This document shows, in pieces, positions 9,257 through 17,973 of a stretch of 64,000 nt of DNA. The translations under genes and the position numbers were made by a program. The notes under the pieces are model-generated. The model was given only the letters and a program-made list of their open reading frames with translations, made no database searches and was not told where the DNA came from. Numbering within the stretch: position 1 is the stretch's first letter; every line of letters begins with the position of its first letter. This DNA is from Streptomyces scopuliridis RB72 (GTDB taxonomy: Bacteria; Actinomycetota; Actinomycetes; Streptomycetales; Streptomycetaceae), in the NCBI RefSeq assembly GCF_000718095.1, contig NZ_JOEI01000001.1, positions 186,001 through 250,000 of the forward strand, read 5' to 3'.

Positions 9257-10618
9257 TCAGGACGCCGCCTTCGCGGCGCGGAACCCCGCCTCCAGATCGG
9301 CCTTGAGATCGGCCACGTTCTCCAGTCCCACCGAGAGCCGCACCAGCCCGGGAGCGGTGCCGGTCGCCGCCAGCTCCTCCTCGCCGAGCTGGCTGTGGGT
9401 GGTCGACGCCGGATGGATGATGAGACTGCGCACATCACCGATATTGGCGAGATGGCTGAAGAGCCCGACCCCGTCCACGAACCTCTTGCCCGCCTCGACC
9501 CCGTCCCGCAGTTCGAAGGCGAGGACCGCGCCCGCGCCGTGCGGAAGGTAGCGCCGCCCGGCCTCGTACCAGCGGTTGGACGCCAGCCCCGGGTAGTGGA
9601 CGGCGGAGACTTCATCGCGCTGCTCCAGCCACTGCGCGAGAGCCAGCGCGTTGGACGTGTGCCGCTCGACGCGCAGGCTGAGCGTCTCCACGCCCTGGAG
9701 CAGCAGGAACGCCGAGTGCGGGGAGAGCGCGGGGCCGATGTCGCGCAGCAGCTGGACCCGGAGCTTCACCGCGAAGGCGCCGGGGCCCAGATCCGGCCAG
9801 TAGCGCAGCCCGTGGTAACTGGCGTCCGGGGTATGGAAATCCGCGAACCGCTCGGTGTGCGCGCCGAAGTCGAAGGTGCCCCCGTCGACCACCACCCCGC
9901 CGATGGTGGTGCCGTGCCCGCCGAGGAACTTCGTCGCCGAGTGCACCACGATGTCCGCGCCGTGCTCGATCGGACGGAGCAGATAGGGCGTCGGGACGGT
10001 GTTGTCGACGATCAGCGGCAGCCCGGCGTCGTGCGCGGCGTCCGCCACCGCCCGTACGTCGAGGACATTGCCGCGCGGATTGCCCAGCGTCTCCGCGAAC
10101 AGCGCCTTGGTGGTGGGGCGTACGGCGGACCGCCAGGCGTCGATGTCGTCCGGGTCGTCGACGAAGGACACCTCGATGCCGAACCGGGGAAGCGTGTGGC
10201 GGAAGAGGTTGTACGTCCCGCCGTACAGGGAGGTGCTGGAGACGATGTGGTCCCCGGCGCGCGCCAGCGTCAGGATCGCCAGCGTCTCGGCGGCCTGCCC
10301 CGACGCGAGCGCGACGGCCGCGACCCCGCCCTCCAGCGCGGCGATCCGCTGCTCCAGAACGTCCTGCGTGGGGTTGTGGATCCGGGTGTAGATATTGCCG
10401 GGTTCGGCGAGGGAGAACAGATCGGCCGCGTGCTGGGTGTCCTTGAAGACGAACGACGTCGTCTGGTAGATCGGCACCGCGCGGGCGCCGGTCGTCGGGT
10501 CGGGCTCGGCGCCCGCGTGGATCTGCTGGGTCTCGAAGGACCATGAGGGGCCGGCGTCGTGCCGGGAGATGTCCTCGGGAGTGTGTCCCCCGGTGATGGA
10601 GTCGACGGGCTGGCTCAT
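9257..10618 (-). CDS. metY: O-acetylhomoserine sulfhydrylase MetY
   Basis: PLP enzyme that makes homocysteine directly from O-acetylhomoserine and sulfide. 453 aa, Cys/Met metabolism PLP family: NIYTRIHNPTQDVLEQRIA near the N-terminus, PLP-phosphate site ALASGQAAE, Asp of IVDNTVPTPYLLRP, and the Schiff-base Lys in HSATKFLGGHGTTIGG near residue 229. The C-terminus VRLSVGLENVADLKADL is typical. GAGG lies six bases before the ATG. Its stop overlaps a CTG that may begin metX, so the two are a translationally coupled unit and feed MetE (or MetH). Confidence 0.95.
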   Translation of the reverse strand: MSQPVDSITGGHTPEDISRHDAGPSWSFETQQIHAGAEPDPTTGARAVPIYQTTSFVFKDTQHAADLFSLAEPGNIYTRIHNPTQDVLEQRIAALEGGVAAVALASGQAAETLAILTLARAGDHIVSSTSLYGGTYNLFRHTLPRFGIEVSFVDDPDDIDAWRSAVRPTTKALFAETLGNPRGNVLDVRAVADAAHDAGLPLIVDNTVPTPYLLRPIEHGADIVVHSATKFLGGHGTTIGGVVVDGGTFDFGAHTERFADFHTPDASYHGLRYWPDLGPGAFAVKLRVQLLRDIGPALSPHSAFLLLQGVETLSLRVERHTSNALALAQWLEQRDEVSAVHYPGLASNRWYEAGRRYLPHGAGAVLAFELRDGVEAGKRFVDGVGLFSHLANIGDVRSLIIHPASTTHSQLGEEELAATGTAPGLVRLSVGLENVADLKADLEAGFRAAKAAS

Positions 10619-10735
10619 ATCAGGCCTCGCACGGGTTCTTGTGGCAGCGGGATCGCTTGATTACGGACCGTAGAGCCGCCGGGTCATGGCCGGAAGCGCA
10701 CCGCGCGCATGGCCACGAACCCGCAATATCGCGGC

Positions 10736-10764
10736 AATACAAAGCGCTTGGGATATGTCTTCAA
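10736..10764 (-). promoter_or_regulatory. Candidate metY promoter
   Basis: TTGAAG (10764-10759) and TGTATT (10741-10736) are 17 bp apart on the minus strand, 118-146 bases before the metY ATG. The untranslated leader is about 110 nt. No SAM riboswitch consensus was recognised in it. Confidence 0.35.
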
Positions 10765-10783
10765 CCCCGCCACAACCGCACCA

Positions 10784-11269
10784 TCAGGTCCGGCGGGTGC
10801 GCCGGCCCGCGCGGCGACGACCGCGGTGACGCTGCGCCCACGGATGGGTGATCAGCAGGAAGGCGGTCGCGACCACGGCGATCGCCTCGGCGACGACGGC
10901 GAGCTTCTTGTCGCCGTACCAGATCGGCTCGTACATGTTCGGGATCGGGCCCAGTTGACCGACATCGACGTAGCGGTAGATCAGCAGCAGCGCCAGACCG
11001 CCGGCCGCCACGCTCCACGCGAAGAGATCCCCGGGCAGCCGCTGCCAGACCAGCACGAGCAGCGCCGCGAGCGACGCCAGGGCGGCCTCGATGCGGAAGA
11101 GGTCGCCCTGGCTGATGCTCGCGGTGACCACGTCGTACTGGGGGGCCAGATAGGCGTGGAGATAGGCGTCCCACGCGAGCCCCGCCGCGGCCAGCAGCCG
11201 GGCCGCTCCCCGCAGCACGCGGAGTGTCCGGCCGGAACCCGAGCGGACGCCGGAGGGCGCTGAGGACAT
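10784..11269 (-). CDS. Small integral membrane protein
   Basis: 161 aa with four hydrophobic segments: AARLLAAAGLAWDAYLHAYL, the run IEAALASLAALLVLVW, FAWSVAAGGLALLLIY and VVAEAIAVVATAFLLI, ending in a very basic tail (RGRRRAGRRTRR). The segment between the third and fourth helices (GPIPNMYEPIWYGDKK) is the only polar loop of note. I do not recognise the family. The ATG at 11269 has GGAG six bases upstream; GTG at 11272 is too close to it. It begins 14 bases after the lipoprotein gene, so both are probably one transcript. Confidence 0.75.
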   Translation of the reverse strand: MSSAPSGVRSGSGRTLRVLRGAARLLAAAGLAWDAYLHAYLAPQYDVVTASISQGDLFRIEAALASLAALLVLVWQRLPGDLFAWSVAAGGLALLLIYRYVDVGQLGPIPNMYEPIWYGDKKLAVVAEAIAVVATAFLLITHPWAQRHRGRRRAGRRTRRT

Positions 11270-11283
11270 CACTTCTCCCGGGG

Positions 11284-11853
11284 TTAGTAACCGCCGCCGG
11301 TGTTCTGCTGCGGAGTGGTGTTCTTCTTGCCTGACGTGCCGAGGACGTACCAGGTGTCGTGGAACGAGACATCGCCCTGGCCGTTGGTGTCACCGGGCTT
11401 GTGGTCGCCCGTGAACCGGTACAGGGGATGGCCGTTGTAGGTGGCCTGCTTCGCCCCGTTGTCGCGGGTGGTGGTGGAGAGCAGGTTCCCCTTCACCCCG
11501 CCGGTGCCCGCCTCGGGCTTTCCGGTGACGATCAGGGGCGGCCAGATCTTCACGCAGTCACCCGTACAGGTGGACTTGTTCTGCTTGTCCGCCTCGAAGA
11601 GATAGAGCGTCCGCGCTTCACCGTCGACCAGGATCTTTCCGAGCGAGGTGGACCTCGCGGACACCTTGCCGACAGCCGTGGCGGAGGGGGACGGGCTCGC
11701 GGAGGCGGTGGCGGAGGCCGCCGCGAGATCTTCGGGCGCCCCGGACTTCTTCGCCGGCGCTCCGCTCCCACCGCCGCCCGAACATCCCGCGACCGCCGCC
11801 GCGCACAGCAGCGCCACGGCCGTCGCGCCGGCACGCCTGGTGTTGGTCCCCAT
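11284..11853 (-). CDS. Secreted-repeat lipoprotein (Lipoprotein_15 type)
   Basis: Lipoprotein signal with lipobox AAAVAGC, lipidated Cys at residue 24, then a Gly/Ser/Ala/Pro linker. Two copies of the short secreted repeat follow: LGKILVDGEARTLYLFEAD with STCTGDCVKIWPPLI, and a second with YNGHPLYRFTGDHKPGDTNG. This is the COG4315-type repeat found on actinobacterial surface lipoproteins; its function is unknown. The ATG at 11853 has GGAG five bases upstream. Next gene in the same direction encodes a membrane protein, so the pair may work together at the cell surface. Confidence 0.85.
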   Translation of the reverse strand: MGTNTRRAGATAVALLCAAAVAGCSGGGGSGAPAKKSGAPEDLAAASATASASPSPSATAVGKVSARSTSLGKILVDGEARTLYLFEADKQNKSTCTGDCVKIWPPLIVTGKPEAGTGGVKGNLLSTTTRDNGAKQATYNGHPLYRFTGDHKPGDTNGQGDVSFHDTWYVLGTSGKKNTTPQQNTGGGY

Positions 11854-12181
11854 CGAGGCTCCTCGGATCCGGCCGCTCCACGGGCGGCGAGCCGCCCGCC
11901 CGAACACGGCGGTACCACCCACTACACGCCACGCCCCGCCACCGGGCCACCGGACAGAGCCGTCCGAAGGTACGCGGAGAGATGCGCGGCGAGATGCACG
12001 GCGAGGTACGCGGCGACGACCGCGCCGCCGGCCCGGCTCCGGCTTCCGACAGGAAGATGCCCCGCACGACCGTGCCCAGCGGGCCGGGTCCGCTGTTCAC
12101 CACAGGGGAGTCCGACGGCGCACCGCTCCGATCCGGGCTCGGGGGCCGATCCCCATCCTCGTCCGAAAGGGGCTTGACGCC
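11854..12181. other. Divergent intergenic region with hairpin
   Basis: 328 bp between the divergent lipoprotein and LCP genes. It contains a perfect hairpin CGGGCGGC-GA-GCCGCCCG near 11880-11897 and the short tandem repeat listed separately. No gene is seen; open frames here are by-products of base composition. Confidence 0.5.
11979..12014. repeat. 12-bp tandem repeat, three units
   Basis: Units GAGATGCGCGGC, GAGATGCACGGC and GAGGTACGCGGC lie head to tail in the intergenic region. The meaning is unknown; it could be a slippage product. Confidence 0.6.
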
Positions 12182-13576
12182 GTGAACGCAGCAACCATGA
12201 GCCCGAGGGGTCGTCCCGCCCCCTCACCGCGCGGCCGGCCGAGCCGACGGGACCAGTACCGCCGGGCCGGCCGCTGGTTCGCGCTGACCGCCGCCGCCCT
12301 GGTGCTGGGCACGGCCGCGGCGGGCGGCTGGTTCTACTCCGCGCTGAGCGGAAACATCCAGGGCGCCGGCGTGGACGACGCCCTCGGCGACAACCGGCCC
12401 CGAGCCACGCAGGAAGGCGAGAACGTCCTGATCATCGGCTCCGACAGCCGCGATGGACTGGACGGAGCCTTCGGCAAGAATCTGACCACCATGCAGTCGG
12501 ACACCCTGATGCTGCTGCATATCGGCGGCAGCGGCGAGTGGGCCACCGTGGTGTCGTTCCCCCGTGACTCCTGGGTACGGATCCCCGCGTGCCGCCAGGG
12601 CAACGGCGCCGTCTCCACCCCTCATCATTTCAAGATCAACGAAGCGTTCGCGATCGGCGGCTCCACCGGTGACACCGCCAAGGCCGCCGCCTGCGCGATC
12701 AAGACCGTCGAACAGAACACCCATGTCCGTGTCGACCACTTCATGATCGTGGACTTCCGTGGGTTCACCGGCATGGTCGACGCCCTCGGCGGCGTCGAGG
12801 TCTGCCCCCCGCTGCCCATCCACGACGAGAAAGCCCATCTCGACCTCCCGGCGGGGTGTCAGACGGTGAAGAACGACCAGGCTCTCGGGTACGTACGCGC
12901 CCGCTACAGCCTCGGCGACGGAACGGACATCGGGCGGATCGGCCGCCAGCAGGAGTTCATGCGCGCCCTCGCCGCCAAGGCCAGGGCCCAGCTGTACCAA
13001 CCGCGGGCGCTCTACGGATTCCTCGACTCGGCCACCGAGTCACTGACCACCGACCCCGAACTGGCCGGCCTCAAACCCCTCTACGATCTGGCCTCCGGCA
13101 TCAGACGCATGCCCGCCGATCGGATCACGTTCCTCACCGTCCCCCACTATCCCCGGGCCAGGGACGTCCCCGGCGACACGGCCAATGTCGTCTGGAACCC
13201 GCCCGCCGCCCAGCAGCTGTTCAACGCCCTCATCCATGACCGGGAGATGACCAGGGCCCATCTGCTGAAGGCGGCGGAGCAGTTGCCTCCGGCGGCCGGC
13301 ACCGTTCGGGTCACCGTCCTCAACGGCACCGATGTCCCCGGCAAGGCCCGCGAGACCGCCGAACGGCTGCGCGGACTCGGCTTCCGGATCACCGCGACCG
13401 GCAACGCCCCCGCCCCGGCCGGGCAGAGCACGCTCACCTACCCCGAGGGCTTCGCGGAACAGGCCCGGTCCCTGGCCGCGAGACTCCCCGGCCTCGACCC
13501 CGTCCCCTCCGAGCGGACCACGCCCGGGACGCTGACTCTCACCATCGGCCCCGATCTGCCCGATGTCACGGGGTGA
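12182..13576 (+). CDS. LCP family cell-wall ligase (LytR-CpsA-Psr)
   Basis: Extracytoplasmic enzyme that attaches glycopolymers to peptidoglycan. 464 aa from GTG at 12182, with AAAGGGG upstream. A basic N-terminus is followed by one membrane segment (residues ~32-54), then the LCP domain: LIIGSDSRDG near 90, SDTLMLLHI, VVSFPRDSWVRIPACR near 125, FKINEAFAIGG, and VRARYSLGDGTDIGRIGRQQ with the lipid-phosphate-binding Arg residues. A LytR_C domain (VRVTVLNGTDVPGKARETAE) closes the protein. Its 3' end overlaps the convergent esterase-like gene by 11 bp. Confidence 0.92.
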   Translation: MNAATMSPRGRPAPSPRGRPSRRDQYRRAGRWFALTAAALVLGTAAAGGWFYSALSGNIQGAGVDDALGDNRPRATQEGENVLIIGSDSRDGLDGAFGKNLTTMQSDTLMLLHIGGSGEWATVVSFPRDSWVRIPACRQGNGAVSTPHHFKINEAFAIGGSTGDTAKAAACAIKTVEQNTHVRVDHFMIVDFRGFTGMVDALGGVEVCPPLPIHDEKAHLDLPAGCQTVKNDQALGYVRARYSLGDGTDIGRIGRQQEFMRALAAKARAQLYQPRALYGFLDSATESLTTDPELAGLKPLYDLASGIRRMPADRITFLTVPHYPRARDVPGDTANVVWNPPAAQQLFNALIHDREMTRAHLLKAAEQLPPAAGTVRVTVLNGTDVPGKARETAERLRGLGFRITATGNAPAPAGQSTLTYPEGFAEQARSLAARLPGLDPVPSERTTPGTLTLTIGPDLPDVTG

Positions 13577-14933
13577 CCCGCAACTCCGCCGCCCCGACCC
13601 GGTGGAGATGGAAGAGGATGTCGTGCGACCGGGCGAGCGGGACGGCACGCTCCGGCTCCGGGTAGGCGGTACCGATACTCCGGGTGGGCCGAGCCGTGTC
13701 CAGCCAGCTCCGCGCGACCGCCGGGGCGGTGCGTATGTCCAGGAAGTAGTCGCGGTGGCGCACCCGGTCGAGCAGGGCCTCATTGCTGCCTGCCCCGGCG
13801 GGACCCACAGTGAAGACACGTATTGGTCCATCGGGCGCCGTCGCGTTGAACGAGCCCCGGTCGAACGTGAAGCCCACGCTCACATAGTCCGCGCCGAGCA
13901 GGTCCCGCAGGAAGGCCCCTTGCATCTTGGGGTAGTTCAGCGGATCGGAGGTCACATACGAGACATGCGCGTTGTGCGCCGACAGCAGGACCTTGTCCCC
14001 GGTCTGCCGCTGCCACCACGCCACGTTGTCCGCCATCAGCCCGTCGCGGTACCGCATGGCCGCGGCGAGCCGCTCCTGATCCTCGAAGTCGAAGGCGTAC
14101 CCCCTGGCGGTCTGGTCGATGGCGGTCGCGTGCCGCACCGCCCACGCGTACGCCTCCTTCTGGGCCCCGGTGCCGGCCGGCTGGCGCCGGAGCAGCTCCA
14201 GGGCACGTCCGGTCCTGGCCGCCATCTCCTCGCGTTCCGCCAGCGGCAGCGTCAGATAGCGCTTCATATAGGCGTCGGCCGAGGTGGTCGGCGGCAGCCC
14301 CCGGTACAGCTCGGTGAAGCGGGCCAGCAGCTCCGGACGGGTCTTCGCCACATAGCCGGTCACCAGGCCGTACAGCTCGGGCCCCGCGTAGGCGAAGTCG
14401 TCGCCCATGAACCGCAGCGGATCCCTGGGGTGCAGCCGGTTGTAGCCGCGCATCCACTCGATGAGCTCCAGATACTCCGTGTTGTTCCACCACAGATAGG
14501 TGTCCTGGAACTCGTCGCGCATGATCCGCCGCGGATCGCCCTTGCCATGCAGCACATAGTCGTTGAGCCGCAGCCCGGTGCTCCAGCTCGCCTCAAGACC
14601 GAAGGTGCGGAAGCCCTTCCTCTCGACGAGATGGCGCAGCACCCGGTGCTTCATGGTGAAGAACTCGCGCGAGCTGTGCGTGGCCTCACCCAGCCCCACC
14701 ACCTTCGCGTCCCCGATCATCTTGTCGAGCGGGCGCAGATCGGCGGTGTCTCCGTACGGTTCGGTGGTGCGCAGCGGGTGGGCCACGCGGTCGATGGCCG
14801 CCACCACGGCCCGGTCGGACGGACTTCCCGGTAAGGACCCCGCCGCCGAGGCCGGTGACGCCGGTGAGACCGCGACGAGCGTACCGAGGCAGAGCAGGAG
14901 AGCGATCAGAAGAGCTGGACGGTTCCGTGTCAT
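13566..14933 (-). CDS. Secreted erythromycin-esterase-like protein
   Basis: 455 aa with a Sec signal peptide (ALLIALLLCLGTLVAVSPAS, cleavage near ASAAG). The mature part carries the erythromycin esterase family core: VVGLGEATHSSREFFTMKH with the catalytic His, GFRTFGLEASW with the metal/catalytic Glu, and LSAHNAHVSYV. Family members range from macrolide esterases to succinoglycan biosynthesis proteins, and export makes a role in antibiotic resistance uncertain. ATG at 14933 was chosen because the signal peptide begins there. It overlaps the LCP gene end to end by 11 bp. Confidence 0.82.
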   Translation of the reverse strand: MTRNRPALLIALLLCLGTLVAVSPASPASAAGSLPGSPSDRAVVAAIDRVAHPLRTTEPYGDTADLRPLDKMIGDAKVVGLGEATHSSREFFTMKHRVLRHLVERKGFRTFGLEASWSTGLRLNDYVLHGKGDPRRIMRDEFQDTYLWWNNTEYLELIEWMRGYNRLHPRDPLRFMGDDFAYAGPELYGLVTGYVAKTRPELLARFTELYRGLPPTTSADAYMKRYLTLPLAEREEMAARTGRALELLRRQPAGTGAQKEAYAWAVRHATAIDQTARGYAFDFEDQERLAAAMRYRDGLMADNVAWWQRQTGDKVLLSAHNAHVSYVTSDPLNYPKMQGAFLRDLLGADYVSVGFTFDRGSFNATAPDGPIRVFTVGPAGAGSNEALLDRVRHRDYFLDIRTAPAVARSWLDTARPTRSIGTAYPEPERAVPLARSHDILFHLHRVGAAELRVTP

Positions 14934-15039
14934 GAGTCGATGATCATTCCCGGCACGGAACCGCCGCCATACGGCAGGCCTCACCATGAGACGGGGGAAA
15001 ACCGCACCCCCGTACCCGAACCGGTCGCCGGACGGCCCG

Positions 15040-16215
15040 TCAGCCGGGCCGCGCCAGTGACAGCAGCGCGTTGTACGCGCTCTGGATGAATGCCTGGTCG
15101 GCGGCCGGGGTCGTATTCGTCAGCGCGACCAGGGCGGTGCGATGGCGCGGACTGAACCCGGCGAAGGCGCTGAAGCCGCGGGTGCCGCCGGAGTGGTGGT
15201 AGACATCGCCGTCCGGCCGGACCCGGATGTTCCAGATCAGCGCCAGCCGCTTGCCGCCGTCGCGCAGGGCGAGCCGGGGCCGGACCACATCCACCAGCGC
15301 CGTACGCAATGTGACCGGCACCGGCGCCGGCACGGGCACCGATGGCGCGGAACCGGATGGGGTGTCCGGCGCGGCGTCCAGTACGGCGTCGAGGAGGCCC
15401 AGCAGATCGCACGCGCTGGACCGGACCGCGCCGGCCCCCGCGAGCCCGGGAATCAGCCACGGCGGCCGGGCGCGGCCGTGCCAGTAGCCGGTGGCCTGCG
15501 GAAGGTCGGGCCCGCAGCTGGTACGGCTCAGCCCGAGCGGGCCGAGCACCCGGGCCGCGAGGAGGTCCCCGTACCCCTGCCGGCCGCCGGGCGCGGCGCG
15601 GGTGAGGAGATGACCGAGCAGCCCCACACCGAAGTTGGAGTACCGCACGCGCTCGCCGGGGCGGGCGTGCGGACGCGTCCTCGCCAGGGCACGCAGCAGA
15701 TCGGCGGTGGAGAAACGGGCGTACGGATTGGAGAACCAGTCGGCCGCCGCGCCGCCGAGGAGCCCCGGGGGCAGCCGGGGCAGTCCCGAGGTATGGGTGG
15801 CCAGATGAAGCAGGGTGATGGGTCCGCCGCGCGGCCGGGGGAGGGCTTCCGGCGGCAGGAACCGGGCCAGGGCATCCCCGTACGCCACCTCGCCCCGGGC
15901 CACCTGCTCGGCGAGCAGCAGCGCGGTGAAGCACTTCGTGAGTGAACCGATCTCGAACCGGGTGTCGGCCGTGACCGGGATCCCGCCGTGGTGCGAGGTG
16001 CTGCCGTACGTCACGACGGCCCGCCGGTCGCCATGGCGGAGCGCGACCGCGACCGCGCGGCTACGCGGCGCCGCCGCTCTGATGGCGTCGGCGGGGCGGC
16101 GTGCCCAGTCGGGCGGGCGCGGCCCGCCGTCGGCGTCCGCCATGTACATCGCGGCCCCGCCCGCCTCGCTCGTCCCCGCCCCCGTCGTCTCCGCCCCCGC
16201 CGCGCCCAGCGTCAC
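15040..16215 (-). CDS. Serine hydrolase, class C beta-lactamase / DD-peptidase fold
   Basis: Penicillin-binding-protein-like hydrolase, 391 aa. The three active-site motifs are in order: SLTK (nucleophile Ser, about residue 92), YSN in RYSNFGVGLLG near 195, and HSG in HHSGGTRGFSAF near 344. LATHTSGLPRLP and TALVALTNTT are typical of the family. No signal peptide, so cytoplasmic or released otherwise. It starts at a GTG overlapping the preceding TGA (GTGA), with no separate ribosome site, so translation is coupled to the DUF6895-like gene. Within a cluster that begins with a small peptide it could be a peptidase or esterase acting on a product, but that is inference. Confidence 0.88.
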   Translation of the reverse strand: MTLGAAGAETTGAGTSEAGGAAMYMADADGGPRPPDWARRPADAIRAAAPRSRAVAVALRHGDRRAVVTYGSTSHHGGIPVTADTRFEIGSLTKCFTALLLAEQVARGEVAYGDALARFLPPEALPRPRGGPITLLHLATHTSGLPRLPPGLLGGAAADWFSNPYARFSTADLLRALARTRPHARPGERVRYSNFGVGLLGHLLTRAAPGGRQGYGDLLAARVLGPLGLSRTSCGPDLPQATGYWHGRARPPWLIPGLAGAGAVRSSACDLLGLLDAVLDAAPDTPSGSAPSVPVPAPVPVTLRTALVDVVRPRLALRDGGKRLALIWNIRVRPDGDVYHHSGGTRGFSAFAGFSPRHRTALVALTNTTPAADQAFIQSAYNALLSLARPG

Positions 16216-17135
16216 GATCGGGCGCCGAGGGCACGGGAGACGGCGAGGGTCCCGGCGACCGCCGCGACCACGGTGGTGTGGTGGTGCGCGGCGAAGCGTT
16301 CCGCGGGATCGTCGCCGACGGGACGGCCGTCACGGGGCATCAGCCCGTCCTCGTGCTGGATTCCGGCCAGCCGCTCCCACGCCACCGGATCTCGGCGCGG
16401 CTCGGCGAGACAGTTGCTGACGATCAGCAGTTCGGCCACCAGGTCCCATTCGCCGATCTCGGCCCAGATGTCGATCCAGGCTGGCAGCCAGCGGGTGAGG
16501 TACTGGGCGACATCGCCCGGCAGCCCCGAGGGCAGCCGGCCCCAGTCGGTGAGATGGAAGACGGTGTGCGTCATGCAGTAGGCGGTCATCCAGTCGATGA
16601 GCCAGGGCTCCGGGCACGCGCCCAGCCAGGTGGCGCGGGACAGCGCGGCCCAGTCGGTGGCGAGACCGCCCTGGTCGAATCCGCCGATCCGCGCCGCGTT
16701 GGCGACGGCGAGACGCCGGTTCGGCAGCACCTCCGCCGCCCGCGCCGAACGCAGCGAGGTGGTGTGCGCCAGCAGCCGGTCCAGTGCTTCATGGCGGTAG
16801 TCGCAGCGGGCGAAGTGGGCGTACGTCTCCAGGGGGTCGGTCATCATCGGATAGCGCAGCAGCCGCTCATGGAGCATGGCGCCGCCCCCGAGCTGCTTCC
16901 AGCAGAAGTCCAGCAGCTCGCGGGCGAGCCGTAGTTCGGCGGAGCCGGCCACGCCCTCGCGCAGGACGAGCGAGGCGGCGAGCGCGGTCTCGCCCAGCGG
17001 TTTGTACACGCTGTCGGGTTCGGCGAGTTCGGCGGTGGTGTCGGGCGGCAGGGCGCCGTGCTCCCGTTGGGTATGGAGCCAGGTCAGCGCCTGGGAGGCG
17101 ATCCGGTGGGCGGCTTCTGTGGCGGGCATGGCCAT
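16212..17135 (-). CDS. DUF6895-like protein of unknown function
   Basis: 307 aa, almost entirely alpha-helical with many Trp, His and Leu residues; conserved-looking stretches are LGETALAASLVLREG, CDYRHEALDRLLAH, TDWAALSRATWLGACPEPWL and HHHTTVVAAVAGTLA. There is no signal peptide or membrane segment. It resembles the DUF6895 family, whose function is not known to me. Repeated helix pairs suggest an alpha-alpha toroid-like fold, as in terpene or glycan-processing enzymes, but no catalytic Asp cluster is evident. It couples to the serine hydrolase by GTGA. Confidence 0.7.
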   Translation of the reverse strand: MAMPATEAAHRIASQALTWLHTQREHGALPPDTTAELAEPDSVYKPLGETALAASLVLREGVAGSAELRLARELLDFCWKQLGGGAMLHERLLRYPMMTDPLETYAHFARCDYRHEALDRLLAHTTSLRSARAAEVLPNRRLAVANAARIGGFDQGGLATDWAALSRATWLGACPEPWLIDWMTAYCMTHTVFHLTDWGRLPSGLPGDVAQYLTRWLPAWIDIWAEIGEWDLVAELLIVSNCLAEPRRDPVAWERLAGIQHEDGLMPRDGRPVGDDPAERFAAHHHTTVVAAVAGTLAVSRALGARS

Positions 17136-17235
17136 CGGGTCTCGGTCCGATCGGGGTGCTAGTGCGGGATCCGGGTGGCTGGTACGGGGGATCAGAAGAG
17201 GGTCAGGGGAAGAACCGAAGGCCTGGGGCCCGCGT

Positions 17236-17973
17236 TCAAAGGGCGATCAGACGGCGGGAGATCGCCGTATCCAGCGCCGGCCGGTCCCCGCCGGCCAGCA
17301 GGCCGATGTGCTCCACCAGCGGTCCCGCGTCGAGCGGCAGTCTCACCCCGTCCGAGCGCAGCCAGGCCAGCCAGCGTGCGATCCGCGCGGCGGTGGGGTA
17401 GTCCCGGCGCAGTACGGCACGGGTCGCCCCGCGCGCCAGAGCCAGCGGTGATCTGCGGGCGGCGTCATGCACCGGACCGTCCAGACCCGGCAGCGCCAGT
17501 GTGGACAGCTGCCCCATCCTGACGGACCATTCGGCCCACCCCGCCGCGTCGTCGGCCGGCGCGGCGTCCGCCGGGAGCGCAGGCCGCGGCGCCGTCAGCC
17601 GCGCGCCGCCACGGCCCGTGAGCACGGTGAGCAGGGTGACGGTGCCCCAGTCGCGCCAGGCCATCAGCCACGGGCCCTCGGGTCCGGCGGGCGGCGGGAG
17701 CGGCACATCCCGTCCGGGCGGCAGCGCCGAGAACGCCAGGGCGATGGCCGCGGCGTCCTCGGGGTGGAGCGGGGCACCCGCCAGCACGACGGGGGCGAAG
17801 GTATCGGCGCCGAGGATCCGGATGGCGGCCAGCGCGGCCCCGGGGTCCTGAGCGCTCTCGACATGGGCGGCGACCATGGCCGTGCCCTCGGCGCCCCGCA
17901 GGGCACCGAGGGCACGTCGTGCCAGGCCGGCCGCTGATTCCTGATATGCCGTCCGCGACCGGTCCTGGTTCAC
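17236..17973 (-). CDS. Hypothetical protein, peptide-operon partner
   Basis: 245 aa starting with a GTG that overlaps the stop of the small-peptide gene (GTGA); AGGA lies upstream. Composition is Ala/Arg/Pro/Leu-rich with no known motif. The first ~150 residues alternate strands and helices (ILGADTFAPVVLAGAPLHPED, WGTVTLLTVLTGRGGA) and could be an acyl-carrier or synthase-like fold; the C-terminal part is helical (ARIARWLAWLRSDGVRLP). No signal peptide. I do not recognise the family. Tight coupling to the preceding 65-aa peptide suggests they are made in fixed ratio. Confidence 0.65.
   Translation of the reverse strand: MNQDRSRTAYQESAAGLARRALGALRGAEGTAMVAAHVESAQDPGAALAAIRILGADTFAPVVLAGAPLHPEDAAAIALAFSALPPGRDVPLPPPAGPEGPWLMAWRDWGTVTLLTVLTGRGGARLTAPRPALPADAAPADDAAGWAEWSVRMGQLSTLALPGLDGPVHDAARRSPLALARGATRAVLRRDYPTAARIARWLAWLRSDGVRLPLDAGPLVEHIGLLAGGDRPALDTAISRRLIAL

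Noticed and set aside
5490..9551. 1,353-codon open frame opposite metE, riboswitch and metX
   Set aside because: It runs through metE, a riboswitch and metX without any recognisable domain; a compositional artefact.
10619..10783. SAM-type riboswitch upstream of metY
   Set aside because: No SAM-I, SAM-II or SAM-IV core could be found on the minus strand.
11648..12181. N-terminal extension of the LCP protein
   Set aside because: The upstream 178 codons are Arg/Pro/Ala-rich without pattern and overlap the lipoprotein gene; GTG 12182 has a ribosome site and a normal membrane anchor.
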